Source of the DNA: Flavobacterium lindanitolerans
GTDB lineage: Bacteria > Bacteroidota > Bacteroidia > Flavobacteriales > Flavobacteriaceae
Reading direction: 5' to 3'
NCBI RefSeq assembly: GCF_002846575.1
Contig: NZ_PJND01000007.1
Span: 1,984,001 to 2,048,000 of the forward strand
Length of the DNA: 64,000 nucleotides
Part shown: in pieces, positions 45,300 to 54,771 of the stretch
Position numbering within the stretch: position 1 is the stretch's first letter
Layout: each line of letters begins with the position of its first letter
Position numbers and translations under genes: made by a program
Notes under the pieces: model-generated
Told to the model about the DNA's origin: nothing
Seen by the model: only the letters and a program-made list of their open reading frames with translations
Database searches by the model: none

Positions 45300-45325
45300 A
45301 AAAGCCTCTTGAAAAAGAGGCTTTT
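45300..45325. terminator. bidirectional terminator after carbonic anhydrase
   Basis: AAAAGCCTCTT / AAGAGGCTTTT with loop GAAA, between convergent genes. Confidence 0.88.
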
Positions 45326-46525
45326 TTATTCTTCATCCAGATTTTCGTTGAATGTGGATGGCAATAGTTGCGGAATAAATTTTATCAAAATCGGTAAAAG
45401 CAGACTGCCGCCCGGCAAAAGGAAAATAGTCAATGACGGAATGGTCTTGCAGATTTCCAAAAGCTGCTTTTTTACCTTTTTCTTTTCTTTGGCATCCAGA
45501 CTGCGATGTGTGGATTGTGTGAGCAGGAGCATAAGGTCGCCGTTGTTGGAGAGTTCTTTAACCAATCGGGTTTTGTTTCTTGTAATCAGTATTTTCACAT
45601 TTTGTGTGGCCTGGTCATAAAAATGCCTGACCGGATTGGAATAATTGAAATACGGAATCTGTTTTTTGTACTTGTTGATGAAATCATCCGTAGAGACAAT
45701 ACTTTCAGCAACAAAATTATCCGGAACATCCATGATTTTTGCCAGTTCATATAAAAAGTAGGCTTCATTGCTTTCCATCTCCATATCGCTCCAAAGCGCC
45801 ATTCCGGCCATGTCAATCAGATATAGTTTTTCCAGCTGCTTTGTGAAAATGTCCAACCCTAATGCTTCCATATCCTGTACGTTGACTTTAGAAAATTTGG
45901 TATAGCGCACAGAGGCTTCAAACAGTTTTATCAGCAAATCATCATATTTCGATTTCTTTAGTTTTGTTTTTAAGGCTAAAGAAATAATGCTTACGATGGT
46001 TTCTTCCAGTTTTTTCAAATAATTATCCGGAATAGAATGGTTCATAAGATATTGCTGGAAAGCCAGCACATCCATGAATAGCAATGCATTGGTCAGGATA
46101 TGCGAAAAGTTTTTACTGATGATATCCTCATTGGTTTGTATTCGTTCTGCTATAATCTTTTCCAGATTATGGGACGGTATGCTTTCGGGCAACATCTTAT
46201 CCAGTAGGTTAAAGCCTTTTGGATGCATTTCCTTGTAAAAGGCAATAACTTTTGCGATAAAGTTTTTAGGGTCGGTGTCATGTGTAACCAGTCCGTAAAC
46301 GCGATACAGCGTATTCAAAAGAGCAACTTTTGAAAATTCCTCAGAAATCCAACCTTTTGTATCAATAGGCTGTGGTGTATCAAATGACACTACATGCCCG
46401 TAGATAAAGCCGGTATTGCGTGTGTTTTTGTAAAACTCCAACGGATTGTCCGCAACAGGAAATTGCAGGTACTTTTGTTCTGCAAAAAACTTGTCGATCC
46501 AGCCATGTGCCGAAGGGTTAATCAT
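45326..46525 (-). CDS. LETM1-related biofilm-associated protein
   Basis: The 399-aa protein is mostly helical and soluble. A C-terminal segment (about 345-390; KKQLLEICKTIPSLTIFLLPGGSLLLPIL) resembles the start of the LETM1 ribosome-binding domain of mitochondrial cation carriers. Flavobacterial homologues carry the name LETM1-related biofilm-associated protein, but biochemical work is lacking. No signal peptide is visible. It shares the terminator hairpin with the carbonic anhydrase gene on the other strand. Confidence 0.75.
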   Translation of the reverse strand: MINPSAHGWIDKFFAEQKYLQFPVADNPLEFYKNTRNTGFIYGHVVSFDTPQPIDTKGWISEEFSKVALLNTLYRVYGLVTHDTDPKNFIAKVIAFYKEMHPKGFNLLDKMLPESIPSHNLEKIIAERIQTNEDIISKNFSHILTNALLFMDVLAFQQYLMNHSIPDNYLKKLEETIVSIISLALKTKLKKSKYDDLLIKLFEASVRYTKFSKVNVQDMEALGLDIFTKQLEKLYLIDMAGMALWSDMEMESNEAYFLYELAKIMDVPDNFVAESIVSTDDFINKYKKQIPYFNYSNPVRHFYDQATQNVKILITRNKTRLVKELSNNGDLMLLLTQSTHRSLDAKEKKKVKKQLLEICKTIPSLTIFLLPGGSLLLPILIKFIPQLLPSTFNENLDEE

Positions 46526-46610
46526 GATTCAAATTTCTGATGCAAAGCTATGTTTTTTATTATGAAGTCAAAAATAATTGATGACTGTTGTAAATTTTTC
46601 GCCTCAACGT

Positions 46611-46637
46611 CTTTGCGAGTAATTTTTTCACGCAAAG
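46611..46637. repeat. CTTTGCG / CGCAAAG intergenic inverted repeat
   Basis: CTTTGCG and CGCAAAG are separated by 13 bases, followed by GCACAGCACCGCAAA. It is a shorter relative of the 13-bp hairpin at 25466-25501. The remainder of this 220-bp gap shows no gene. Confidence 0.6.
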
Positions 46638-46745
46638 GCACAGCACCGCAAATCATAATAGTATGCTGAAAAAACTTAAATTACTTATAATGCTGAAGGT
46701 TTTTTGTGGCTTTATCCTTATATTTAATAAAATAAATAGCAATGT

Positions 46746-47948
46746 ATGAATCTAAAATCAGGAATGCCTTTCTGGCTTATTAAAGATGGACTACCTCATA
46801 CTTTTCCAAAACTGGATAAGGATATCGAGACAGATGTTATTATTATAGGAGCCGGTATTTCAGGCGCATTGGTACGTTATTATCTAATCAATGCAGGAAT
46901 CCAATGCGTGATGATTGATGCCAGAACAATAGGTTTAGGGAGTACTTCTGCCAGTACCTCACTTTTGCAATATGAAATAGACACGCCACTCCATAAACTA
47001 ATCGATAAAATTGGAAAAGAAAAAGCAGAACGGGCCTATCATTTGTGCAATTATGCAATTGATAAACTGGAGAAGATTGCCAAAGAGCTAAAACTTGACG
47101 AATTCGAAAAGAAAAAAAGCCTTTTTTATGCTGCCTATAAAAAAGATGTTCTAATGTTGGAAAAGGAATTCCAGGCCAGAAAAGAAGCAGGTTTTGACGT
47201 GAGTCTCCTTGATGAAAAGCAAATTTATAAGCAGTTTGGGTTTAAGGCGCCCTTGGCTATACTTTCTGCTAATGCCGCTCAGACAAATGCCTATGCTTTT
47301 ACGCATAAATTATTGCAGGTCAAAAAAGGCAGTCATCTTGATATTTATGACCGCAGCCCTATTGTAAAAATTAATACCCAAAAAAACGGGGCCGTTCTTA
47401 AAACCGAATCCGGTTGCACAATAAAAGCCAAAAAGGTAGTGTATGCTACAGGTTATGAAGTTGTGGAATTTATTGACAAGAAAATTGTCGACCTGAAATC
47501 AACCTATGCGGTGGTGAGCGAACAGTATAATGAAAGGAAGTTTTGGAAAGACGAAGTTCTAATCTGGAATACAGCCAATCCTTATCTGTATTTGCGGACT
47601 ACACCCGATGGGAGAGTGCTTGTAGGTGGGAGAGATGAAGATTTCCACAATCCGGATAAAAGAAATAAGCTGATTTCTAAAAAGACCAAACAGCTAACAA
47701 AAGACATCAACACGCTATTTCCACAATTGAATTTTAAACCTGAATTTAGTTGGACAGGGACTTTTGGAGCCACAAAAGACGGGCTCCCGTTTATAGGTGT
47801 CTATGATAAACTACCCAACAGTTATTTTGCCCTTGGTTTTGGAGGTAATGGAATTACTTTCAGTCTGATTGCTGCAGAAATTATAAGAGACCTTTTGCTG
47901 GGCAAGGAAAACAAAGATGCTTCTATTTTCTCTTTTGACAGGGTATAA
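46746..47948 (+). CDS. FAD-dependent oxidoreductase (DAO family)
   Basis: A 400-aa flavoprotein. The FAD-binding Rossmann motif is VIIIGAGISGALVRYYL, followed by IDARTIGLGSTSASTSLL, the substrate-domain word QTNAYAFTHKLL, and the second FAD motif GTFGATKDGLPFIGVY. This layout fits the glycine-oxidase-like/DAO superfamily that oxidises amines or amino acids. The substrate is unknown; there is no signal peptide and no partner gene in the same unit. Confidence 0.88.
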   Translation: MNLKSGMPFWLIKDGLPHTFPKLDKDIETDVIIIGAGISGALVRYYLINAGIQCVMIDARTIGLGSTSASTSLLQYEIDTPLHKLIDKIGKEKAERAYHLCNYAIDKLEKIAKELKLDEFEKKKSLFYAAYKKDVLMLEKEFQARKEAGFDVSLLDEKQIYKQFGFKAPLAILSANAAQTNAYAFTHKLLQVKKGSHLDIYDRSPIVKINTQKNGAVLKTESGCTIKAKKVVYATGYEVVEFIDKKIVDLKSTYAVVSEQYNERKFWKDEVLIWNTANPYLYLRTTPDGRVLVGGRDEDFHNPDKRNKLISKKTKQLTKDINTLFPQLNFKPEFSWTGTFGATKDGLPFIGVYDKLPNSYFALGFGGNGITFSLIAAEIIRDLLLGKENKDASIFSFDRV

Positions 47949-48075
47949 TCCGAACAGGAATTACTTTATCTGAATCGTATAACATTATAGGTTAATTCTG
48001 TAAGTACGGTATTTTTTTTATTGGGTAATTTAGATAAACTCGAAAAAATTACGAACCAACTAAAATTTATATCGT

Positions 48076-48669
48076 ATGAAAAAGCCAACAATTTTTGGAA
48101 AAGCAATCTTAAGTCTGGGTGTTTTGACATTGTCTTTAGGAACAGTTTCCTGTAAGAATGAACCTAAAGCAGAAGACCCGAAAGAGGTTGCTGAAGACGA
48201 AAACGAAGCAAAATTTGACAATACTAAAGAAGCAGAAAAAGATGCTGAGATTCTTGTGGATGCCGCTGATTTTGATTTGGAACAAAGAGAACTGGGCAAA
48301 TTGGCCCAATCCAGAGGTGTTTCGGCAGCAGTTAAGGATTTAGGTAAAATGATGGAAAAACATCATAACGAGGCTTTTACCCAGCTTTCTGCTTTGGCTA
48401 AGGAAAAACAGATTTCTATCCCTACAGCAATTACTGAAGATGGTCAGAAAGAATATGACAGACTAAGTAAGGTTGATGTCAAAAACTTTGACAAAGAGTA
48501 TCTTGACCGTGTGTACAAAGAACATCATGATGCCATAGATGATTTTACACAGGATGCACAAGCTACAAAGAGCGTTGAAATCAAAGCTTATCTGGAAAGC
48601 ATGATTAGTACTTTGAAAAACCATCATGATGAAGTGGAAAAGTTGCAATCGACATTAGTTAAGAAATAA
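48076..48669 (+). CDS. DUF4142-family lipoprotein
   Basis: The 197-aa product has a lipoprotein signal (LSLGTVSC), an acidic spacer, then a helical ferritin-like DUF4142 domain (about 50-190) with AADFDLEQRELGKLAQSRG, MMEKHHNEAFTQLSALAKEK and TLKNHHDEVEKLQ. The histidine-rich helices are typical of this stress-related periplasmic family; the function is not established. Two tiny membrane-protein genes follow on the same strand. Confidence 0.85.
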   Translation: MKKPTIFGKAILSLGVLTLSLGTVSCKNEPKAEDPKEVAEDENEAKFDNTKEAEKDAEILVDAADFDLEQRELGKLAQSRGVSAAVKDLGKMMEKHHNEAFTQLSALAKEKQISIPTAITEDGQKEYDRLSKVDVKNFDKEYLDRVYKEHHDAIDDFTQDAQATKSVEIKAYLESMISTLKNHHDEVEKLQSTLVKK

Positions 48670-48696
48670 TAATAATCCAATTTAATATTTACAGTC

Positions 48697-48858
48697 ATGG
48701 GAAATTTACTTTATACAATTGCCGTAATTCTTGTCATTGTCTGGGCCATCGGTTTTTTAGGCGGAATGGTTACCAGTAATCTTATTCATGTTTTGTTGGT
48801 AATTGCCATCATTGTCGTGCTTTTAAGAGTAATCCAGGGAAGAAAGCCTTTAGAGTAG
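48697..48858 (+). CDS. Lmo0937-like two-helix membrane protein, copy 1
   Basis: A 53-aa product, MGNLLYTIAVILVIVWAIGF... ending RVIQGRKPLE, with two membrane helices separated by a short loop. It matches the short Lmo0937/DUF5670-type membrane proteins. A near-identical 56-aa copy follows 46 bp downstream, and the DUF4142 lipoprotein gene lies 27 bp upstream, so the three may form a stress-linked operon. Confidence 0.8.
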   Translation: MGNLLYTIAVILVIVWAIGFLGGMVTSNLIHVLLVIAIIVVLLRVIQGRKPLE

Positions 48859-48904
48859 TCTCTTTCATAAAAAACAAATAGTCTAACCAATAAAAAACAC
48901 TATC

Positions 48905-49075
48905 ATGGGAAATTTACTTTATACAATTGCAGTAATTTTAGTAATTATCTGGGCATTAGGATTCTTCGGAATTCTTGGTGAAGGAATTGCAACAAATGGG
49001 TTGATACATATTTTGTTAGTGATTGCGGTCATTATCGTATTGCTTAGAATTATTCAAGGAAGAAAACCGCTATAA
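48905..49075 (+). CDS. Lmo0937-like two-helix membrane protein, copy 2
   Basis: A 56-aa product starting MGNLLYTIAVILVIIWALGF and ending RIIQGRKPL. The first 18 codons match the upstream copy closely; the loop differs (GILGEGIATNGLIH versus GGMVTSNLIH). Tandem duplication is clear. A strong terminator follows. Confidence 0.8.
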   Translation: MGNLLYTIAVILVIIWALGFFGILGEGIATNGLIHILLVIAVIIVLLRIIQGRKPL

Positions 49076-49097
49076 GTTTTGAATCTGCCAAAAACAA

Positions 49098-49127
49098 AAA
49101 AAGCCCTGACATTTGTCAGGGCTTTTT
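49098..49127. terminator. terminator after the tandem membrane-protein genes
   Basis: AAAAAGCCCTGACA / TGTCAGGGCTTTTT with a 2-base centre; usable from both strands, also ending the beta-oxidation operon. Confidence 0.88.
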
Positions 49128-49151
49128 CATTAACCAACTATTAAAACGTAA

Positions 49152-50957
49152 CTAAAAGCAATATTGATTTTCCTGTATTAGTTTGGAAGCGATAGTTTCC
49201 CGCAACGCTACTACATTAGGAAGGTTAGTGTATTTGGTAAAACGTTTCAGTCCCATCATCATCATTCGCTGTTCATCACCTTCGGCAAAGGAAGCAATAC
49301 CTTCTTTTCCTTTGGTATTGATGATGTCAACGGCTTTGTATAAGTATAATTGTGCCATGGCAATCTGCTCTTTTACATTTTCAGCACCTTTTGATTTTGC
49401 CAGTTTTTCTGTTCTTAAAATAGTAGATTCTGCCATATAGATTTCGATAAGAATATCGGCAGCAGCCATCAACAATTGTTGATGGGCATCCAAATCCGGA
49501 CCGTATTTCTGTACAGCGCTTCCGGCTACCATTAGGAATGCTTTTTTCAATTTGCCAATCAGTTCTTTTTCTTCGGCGAATAATTCAGAATAATCAGGAG
49601 TATTAAAATCAGGAATTCCCATTAATTCTTCTGCTACTTTCATAGCAGGTCCTAATAAATCTACGTGACCTTTCATGGCTTTTTTAACCAACATTCCAAC
49701 AGAAAGCATTCTGTTGATTTCGTTTGTTCCTTCATAGATTCTGGCAATTCTGGCATCTCTCCAGGCACTTTCCATTGGTGTGTCTTCAGAGAATCCCATA
49801 CCACCTAAAATTTGGATTCCTTCATCAGAACAGTTTTGTATGTCTTCAGAAATAGCCACTTTTAGAATAGAACATTCGATTGCAAATTCTTCTACACCTT
49901 TCAGTTCTGCCTCCTGATGTGAAGAACCTTCTGCTACTCGTGCATTGATTCGGTCTTCAATGGATTTTGCTGCACGGTAAGAAGCGCTTTCTCCCGCATA
50001 GCAGGATGTTGCCATTTCAGCAATTTTGGAACGGATAGCGCCAAAATTAGAAATAGGTGTATTGAATTGTATTCTTTCATTAGCATATTTTATAGCTCCG
50101 GATGTAACTCTTCTTTGTGCATCAAGGCAGGCAGCACCTAGTTTGATACGACCAACGTTAAGAGCGTTCATGGCAATCTTAAAGCCGTTTCCTCTTTCAG
50201 AAAGCATATTTTCAACCGGAACTTTTGTTTCGTTGAAGAATACCTGACGGGTAGAGGAGGCGCGGATTCCTAATTTGTGTTCTTCCTCATTCATTGAAAT
50301 TCCGTTGGACGGGTCGTTTTCAACGATGAATCCGGTAATGTTTTTGTCGTCTCCAATTCTCGCAAATACAATAAAGAGACTACAGAATCCGGCATTCGAA
50401 ATCCACATTTTTTGTCCTGTGATTTTATAATGCGTACCGTCATCAGACAATACTGCTTTGGTTTTGCCTGAATTGGCATCAGAACCGGCACCGGGCTCAG
50501 TGAGGCAGTATGCGCCAAACCATTCGCCGGAAGCTAATTTTGGAACGTATTTTTTCTTTTGTTCTTCGGTACCGTATAAGGTAATAGGCATAGTTCCAAT
50601 TCCGGTGTGGGCACCAAAAGCAGTGGAGAATGACCCGGTTGCTCCGGAAATATAGTCACAAACCAGCATGGTAGAAACAAATCCCATTCCCAATCCGCCA
50701 TATTCTTCAGGAACTGCAACGCCTAATAGTCCTAACTCACCTGCTTTACGCATGCATTCTTCCGTAAAGGCATAGTCTTTATTTTCGAAACGGTTTTTGT
50801 TCGGCCAGATTTCCTTATCCACGAATTCTTTTACCGTCTGCTTCATCATTAATTGTTCTTCCGAAAAATCTTCCGGAGTAAAAATGTCCTCACATTTTGT
50901 TTCTTTTACCAAAAACTGCCCGCCACGGGTAACGTCTTTTTCGATAGTATCTGCCAT
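49152..50957 (-). CDS. acyl-CoA dehydrogenase
   Basis: A 601-aa flavoenzyme for the first step of fatty-acid beta-oxidation. The core (about 1-420) has GLLGVAVPEEYGGLGMG, CLTEPGAGSDANSGKTKA and KMWISNAGF, with the catalytic glutamate in RIYEGTNEINR. A C-terminal extension of about 170 residues, as in very-long-chain and membrane-associated enzymes, explains the length. It is the last gene of a beta-oxidation operon headed by a MarR regulator. Confidence 0.94.
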   Translation of the reverse strand: MADTIEKDVTRGGQFLVKETKCEDIFTPEDFSEEQLMMKQTVKEFVDKEIWPNKNRFENKDYAFTEECMRKAGELGLLGVAVPEEYGGLGMGFVSTMLVCDYISGATGSFSTAFGAHTGIGTMPITLYGTEEQKKKYVPKLASGEWFGAYCLTEPGAGSDANSGKTKAVLSDDGTHYKITGQKMWISNAGFCSLFIVFARIGDDKNITGFIVENDPSNGISMNEEEHKLGIRASSTRQVFFNETKVPVENMLSERGNGFKIAMNALNVGRIKLGAACLDAQRRVTSGAIKYANERIQFNTPISNFGAIRSKIAEMATSCYAGESASYRAAKSIEDRINARVAEGSSHQEAELKGVEEFAIECSILKVAISEDIQNCSDEGIQILGGMGFSEDTPMESAWRDARIARIYEGTNEINRMLSVGMLVKKAMKGHVDLLGPAMKVAEELMGIPDFNTPDYSELFAEEKELIGKLKKAFLMVAGSAVQKYGPDLDAHQQLLMAAADILIEIYMAESTILRTEKLAKSKGAENVKEQIAMAQLYLYKAVDIINTKGKEGIASFAEGDEQRMMMMGLKRFTKYTNLPNVVALRETIASKLIQENQYCF

Positions 50958-51006
50958 TGTATTTTTTGTTTTTTGTTAGACTTTTGAGATAATAGTTTAT
51001 AGTTTA

Positions 51007-51167
51007 TAGTTGAAAGTGGATAGTTTGTAGAGAATAGGACTGCAAAGAATTTTGGAAATTCATAGCTGTTTGCTAAATTCTAAACTTTTTAAAATGATGC
51101 CTCCTATCAACTTTCAACTTTTTAAGATGATGTTTCCTATCAACTATCCACTATCCACTTTCAACTA
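51007..51167. repeat. inverted and direct repeats in the gap inside the beta-oxidation operon
   Basis: TAGTTGAAAGTGGATAGT (51007-51024) and its exact reverse complement (51150-51167) bracket two 33-bp near-identical direct repeats that start at AACTTTTTAA (51083 and 51116). The right arm abuts the thiolase stop codon. The transcript could fold a long stem here; simple TATCAACT-type repeats of this kind recur in flavobacterial gaps. Confidence 0.75.
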
Positions 51168-52349
51168 TTATAGTATTTCATAAATTCCAGCAGCACCTTG
51201 TCCGGTACCTACACACATAGTGACAATACCATATTTGTTGCCTCTTCGTTTCATTTCGTCAAAAAGTTGAACGGAAAGCTTAGCTCCGGTACAACCTAGC
51301 GGATGACCCAATGCAATAGCACCACCGTTTACGTTAACGATATCAGGATTGATTCCCAACTCACGAATAACGGCTAATGATTGTGATGCAAATGCTTCGT
51401 TTAATTCAATCAATTCGATATCGTTTAATGACATTCCGGCTTGCTGTAAAGCTTTTGGAATGGCTTTGACAGGCCCGATTCCCATAATTCTCGGTTCCAC
51501 TCCGGCAGCAGCGTAGCTTACCAATCTTGCAATGGGCTGCAGGTTTAATTCTTTTACAAGTTCTTCAGACATGACCATTACAAATGCGGCACCATCACTC
51601 ATTTGAGAAGAAGTACCGGCAGTAACACTACCATCTGCAGCAAAGACCGGTTTCAGTTTGCCCAAAGCTTCTAATGAAGTGTCGGCTCTTGGACCTTCAT
51701 CTTTGGTAACGGTATAAGATTTGGTTGCTTTTTTTCCGTTTTCATCAATGTAGGTCTGGTCAACAGTAATTGGCACTATCTGTTTGTCGAATTTGCCTTC
51801 TGCCTGTGCTTTTAATGCTTTTTGATGGGAATTATAGCCAAACAAATCCTGATCTTCTCTGGAAACCTTGAACTGTTTTGCAACAGCTTCTGCTGTGAGT
51901 CCCATTCCCCAGTAATAATCTTCATGGCCTTCTTTTGCCACAGCGTAATCCGGTGTTGGTTTATAACCTCCCATTGGAATAAAACTCATGCTTTCGGCAC
52001 CACCTGCAATGATACAGTCTGCCATTCCGGATTGAATTTTAGCCGTTGCCATTCCAATAGTTTCCAAACCGGAAGCGCAATAACGATTGACAGTTACTCC
52101 CGGAACGTCGTCTATCTTTAATCCCATAAGAGAAATCAGACGGGCAACATTTAATCCCTGTTCGGCTTCTGGCATGGCGTTACCTACCATAACGTCGTCG
52201 ATTCTTTTTTTATCTAAGTCTGGCAGCTCATTCATCATATACTGAATGGTTTCTGCGGCAAGCTCGTCAGGGCGCTTAAAACGGAATACTCCTTTTGGCG
52301 CTTTTCCAACGGCTGTGCGGTATGCTTTTACGATATATGCTGTTTTCAT
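51168..52349 (-). CDS. acetyl-CoA C-acyltransferase (3-ketoacyl-CoA thiolase)
   Basis: A 393-aa thiolase for the last step of beta-oxidation. The nucleophilic cysteine is in VNRYCASGLETIGMA, the histidine in GGAIALGHPLGCTGAK and the second cysteine in IVTMCVGTGQGAAG. It starts 22 bp after the multifunctional dehydrogenase/hydratase gene, forming the FadA-like partner of that protein. Confidence 0.95.
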   Translation of the reverse strand: MKTAYIVKAYRTAVGKAPKGVFRFKRPDELAAETIQYMMNELPDLDKKRIDDVMVGNAMPEAEQGLNVARLISLMGLKIDDVPGVTVNRYCASGLETIGMATAKIQSGMADCIIAGGAESMSFIPMGGYKPTPDYAVAKEGHEDYYWGMGLTAEAVAKQFKVSREDQDLFGYNSHQKALKAQAEGKFDKQIVPITVDQTYIDENGKKATKSYTVTKDEGPRADTSLEALGKLKPVFAADGSVTAGTSSQMSDGAAFVMVMSEELVKELNLQPIARLVSYAAAGVEPRIMGIGPVKAIPKALQQAGMSLNDIELIELNEAFASQSLAVIRELGINPDIVNVNGGAIALGHPLGCTGAKLSVQLFDEMKRRGNKYGIVTMCVGTGQGAAGIYEIL

Positions 52350-52371
52350 TTTCTAGTCTCTTTAATCTCGA

Positions 52372-54762
52372 TTAGTTTCTCAATGGTTTCCCTTTGGTCA
52401 GCATGTACTGGATTCTTTCCAAAGTTTTTCTTTCGGTACATAATGATAAAAAGGCTTCTCTTTCAATATCCAAAAGATATTGTTCAGTAACCAATGTTGG
52501 TTCAGACAAATCACCTCCAGCCATAACATAGGCCAGTTTGTTGGCAATTTTCTTATCGTGTTCAGAAATGTAATGCCCGGCTTCCATACTGTCTGTTCCA
52601 ACCAGAAACATTCCCAGTGCCTGTTTTCCCAAAACTTTTACATCCTTGCGTCTTACAGGCTGTGTATATCCGGCTTCTGCCATAATCAGGGCGTGTTTCT
52701 TGGCTTCCGCAATCTGGCGGTCTTTATTTACAACCACTACGTCTTTTCCGTGCTGCAGGATGCCTAAGTCATAAGCTTCATAAGCCGAAGTTGAAACTTT
52801 AGCCATAGCAACCGTTAAGAAATATTCCTGAAGTACATTTAATTCTACGTCATTTTTTCGGAAAAGGTCAGAAGCTCTCAAGGCCATTTCTTTAGAACCA
52901 CCTCCACCAGGAATAACACCTACTCCAAACTCTACCAAACCAATGTAGGTTTCTGCCGCTGCAACGACCTTATCTGCGTGCATGCTCATTTCACAGCCGC
53001 CTCCTAAAGTCATTCCGTGTGGTGCTACCACTACAGGAACACCGGAATAACGAACACGCATCATAGTGTCCTGAAATAATTTGATAGCCATATTCAGTTC
53101 GTCATATTCCTGCTCAACAGCCATCATGAAAATCATTCCGATATTGGCACCCACAGAGAAATTAGCCCCCTGGTTTCCAATAACTAATCCGTTATATTCT
53201 TTTTCAGCAAGGTCGATGGCTTTATTAATTCCCTGAAGTACGTCACCACCAATAGTATTCATTTTGGACTGGAATTCCAGATTCAGGATTCCATCGCCCA
53301 AATCATGAATAACAGCTCCGCTGTTGCTCCATACCTTTTTGCTTTCGCGGATGTTGTTCAGTAGGATAAAAGCATCCTGTCCCGGAACTTTTTTCTGGGA
53401 TTTGGAAGCCCTGTCATAAAAATAAGTCGCGCCATCTTTGATGGTATAGAACGATTTATTTCCGGATGCCAGCATTTCTGTAACCCAGGCTGCCGGTTCG
53501 TGTCCTTCGGCTTTCATCAGTTCGATTCCTTTTTCAACACCAATAGCATCCCAGATTTCGAATGGGCCATTTTCCCAACCAAAACCGGCTTTCATGGCAT
53601 CGTCTATTTTATAGAAATCTTCAGTAATTTCAGGAACTCTGTTGGCTACATAGGCAAACATTCCGGCAAAATTCTTTCTGTAAAATTCTCCTGCCTTGTC
53701 TGTTCCTTTTACCAGAACCTTAAAGCGGTCAATTGGTTTATCAATTGTTTTTGTGAGTTCCAGAGTTGCGAAAGATGCTTTTTTAGGCGCTCTGTATTCT
53801 AAAGTATCTAAATCAAGCGATAAGATGTCTTTGTCTACTTTCTTATAAAAACCTTGTCCGGTCTTGCTTCCCAACCATTTGTTTTCCATCATTTTGCTGA
53901 TGAATTCCGGTAGTTTGAAGAGTTCGTGGGCTTCATCATTCGGAACTCCTTCATAAAGTCCGTTGGCTACATGCACTAATGTGTCAAGCCCTACAACATC
54001 TACGGTCCTGAACGTAGCTGATTTTGGCCGGCCAATAACCGGTCCGGTCAATTTGTCTACTTCTTCTATGGTAAGGCCAAGCTCCTTGACCTGATGGAAA
54101 AGGCTCATGATACCGAAAATTCCGATACGGTTTCCAATAAATGCCGGAGTGTCTTTGGCTATGACCGATGTTTTGCCTAAGAATTGTTCTCCATAATTAT
54201 TCAGGAAATCCAATACTTCTGTTGAGGTTTTTGGACCTGGTATGATTTCAAAAAGTTTAAGATATCGTGCCGGATTAAAGAAATGCGTTCCACAGAAATG
54301 TTTCTGGAAATCTTCGCTTCTTCCTTCGCTCATAAAATGAATCGGGATTCCGGAGGTGTTTGAAGTAATTAAGGTGCCCGGTTTTCTATATTTTTCAATT
54401 TGTTCGAAAACCTGTTTTTTGATATCAAGTCGTTCTACAACAACCTCGATAATCCAGTCGGCTTCTGCTATTTTTGACAGGTCGTCTGTAGTATTTCCGG
54501 TAGTTATCCTGTCGGCAAATTTTATATTGTAAATAGGCGAGGGCTTCGATTTCAAGGCATTCGCCAAGTGTTCGTTTACGATTCGGTTTCGGACTACTTT
54601 GCTTTCAAGCGTGAGTCCTTTTTTTTGTTCTGCTTCGGTTAATTCTCGAGGAACAATATCAAGTAAAAGTACTTCTACTCCGATATTAGCGAAATGACAG
54701 GCAATACCTGACCCCATGATTCCTGACCCTATGACAGCAACTTTTTTAATCAGTCGTTTCAT
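52372..54762 (-). CDS. 3-hydroxyacyl-CoA dehydrogenase / enoyl-CoA hydratase
   Basis: A 796-aa two-enzyme protein of fatty-acid beta-oxidation. The dehydrogenase comes first (NAD motif AVIGSGIMGSGIACHFANIG at residue 8; HFFNPARYLKLFEIIPG) and the hydratase/isomerase-fold domain second (GLVIGNQGANFSVGANIG, GMTLGGGCEMSMHADKVV). This order is reversed relative to E. coli FadB and matches the FadN type. It follows the MarR gene by 9 bp and is followed by thiolase and acyl-CoA dehydrogenase. Confidence 0.94.
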   Translation of the reverse strand: MKRLIKKVAVIGSGIMGSGIACHFANIGVEVLLLDIVPRELTEAEQKKGLTLESKVVRNRIVNEHLANALKSKPSPIYNIKFADRITTGNTTDDLSKIAEADWIIEVVVERLDIKKQVFEQIEKYRKPGTLITSNTSGIPIHFMSEGRSEDFQKHFCGTHFFNPARYLKLFEIIPGPKTSTEVLDFLNNYGEQFLGKTSVIAKDTPAFIGNRIGIFGIMSLFHQVKELGLTIEEVDKLTGPVIGRPKSATFRTVDVVGLDTLVHVANGLYEGVPNDEAHELFKLPEFISKMMENKWLGSKTGQGFYKKVDKDILSLDLDTLEYRAPKKASFATLELTKTIDKPIDRFKVLVKGTDKAGEFYRKNFAGMFAYVANRVPEITEDFYKIDDAMKAGFGWENGPFEIWDAIGVEKGIELMKAEGHEPAAWVTEMLASGNKSFYTIKDGATYFYDRASKSQKKVPGQDAFILLNNIRESKKVWSNSGAVIHDLGDGILNLEFQSKMNTIGGDVLQGINKAIDLAEKEYNGLVIGNQGANFSVGANIGMIFMMAVEQEYDELNMAIKLFQDTMMRVRYSGVPVVVAPHGMTLGGGCEMSMHADKVVAAAETYIGLVEFGVGVIPGGGGSKEMALRASDLFRKNDVELNVLQEYFLTVAMAKVSTSAYEAYDLGILQHGKDVVVVNKDRQIAEAKKHALIMAEAGYTQPVRRKDVKVLGKQALGMFLVGTDSMEAGHYISEHDKKIANKLAYVMAGGDLSEPTLVTEQYLLDIEREAFLSLCTERKTLERIQYMLTKGKPLRN

Positions 54763-54771
54763 TCCTTACTA

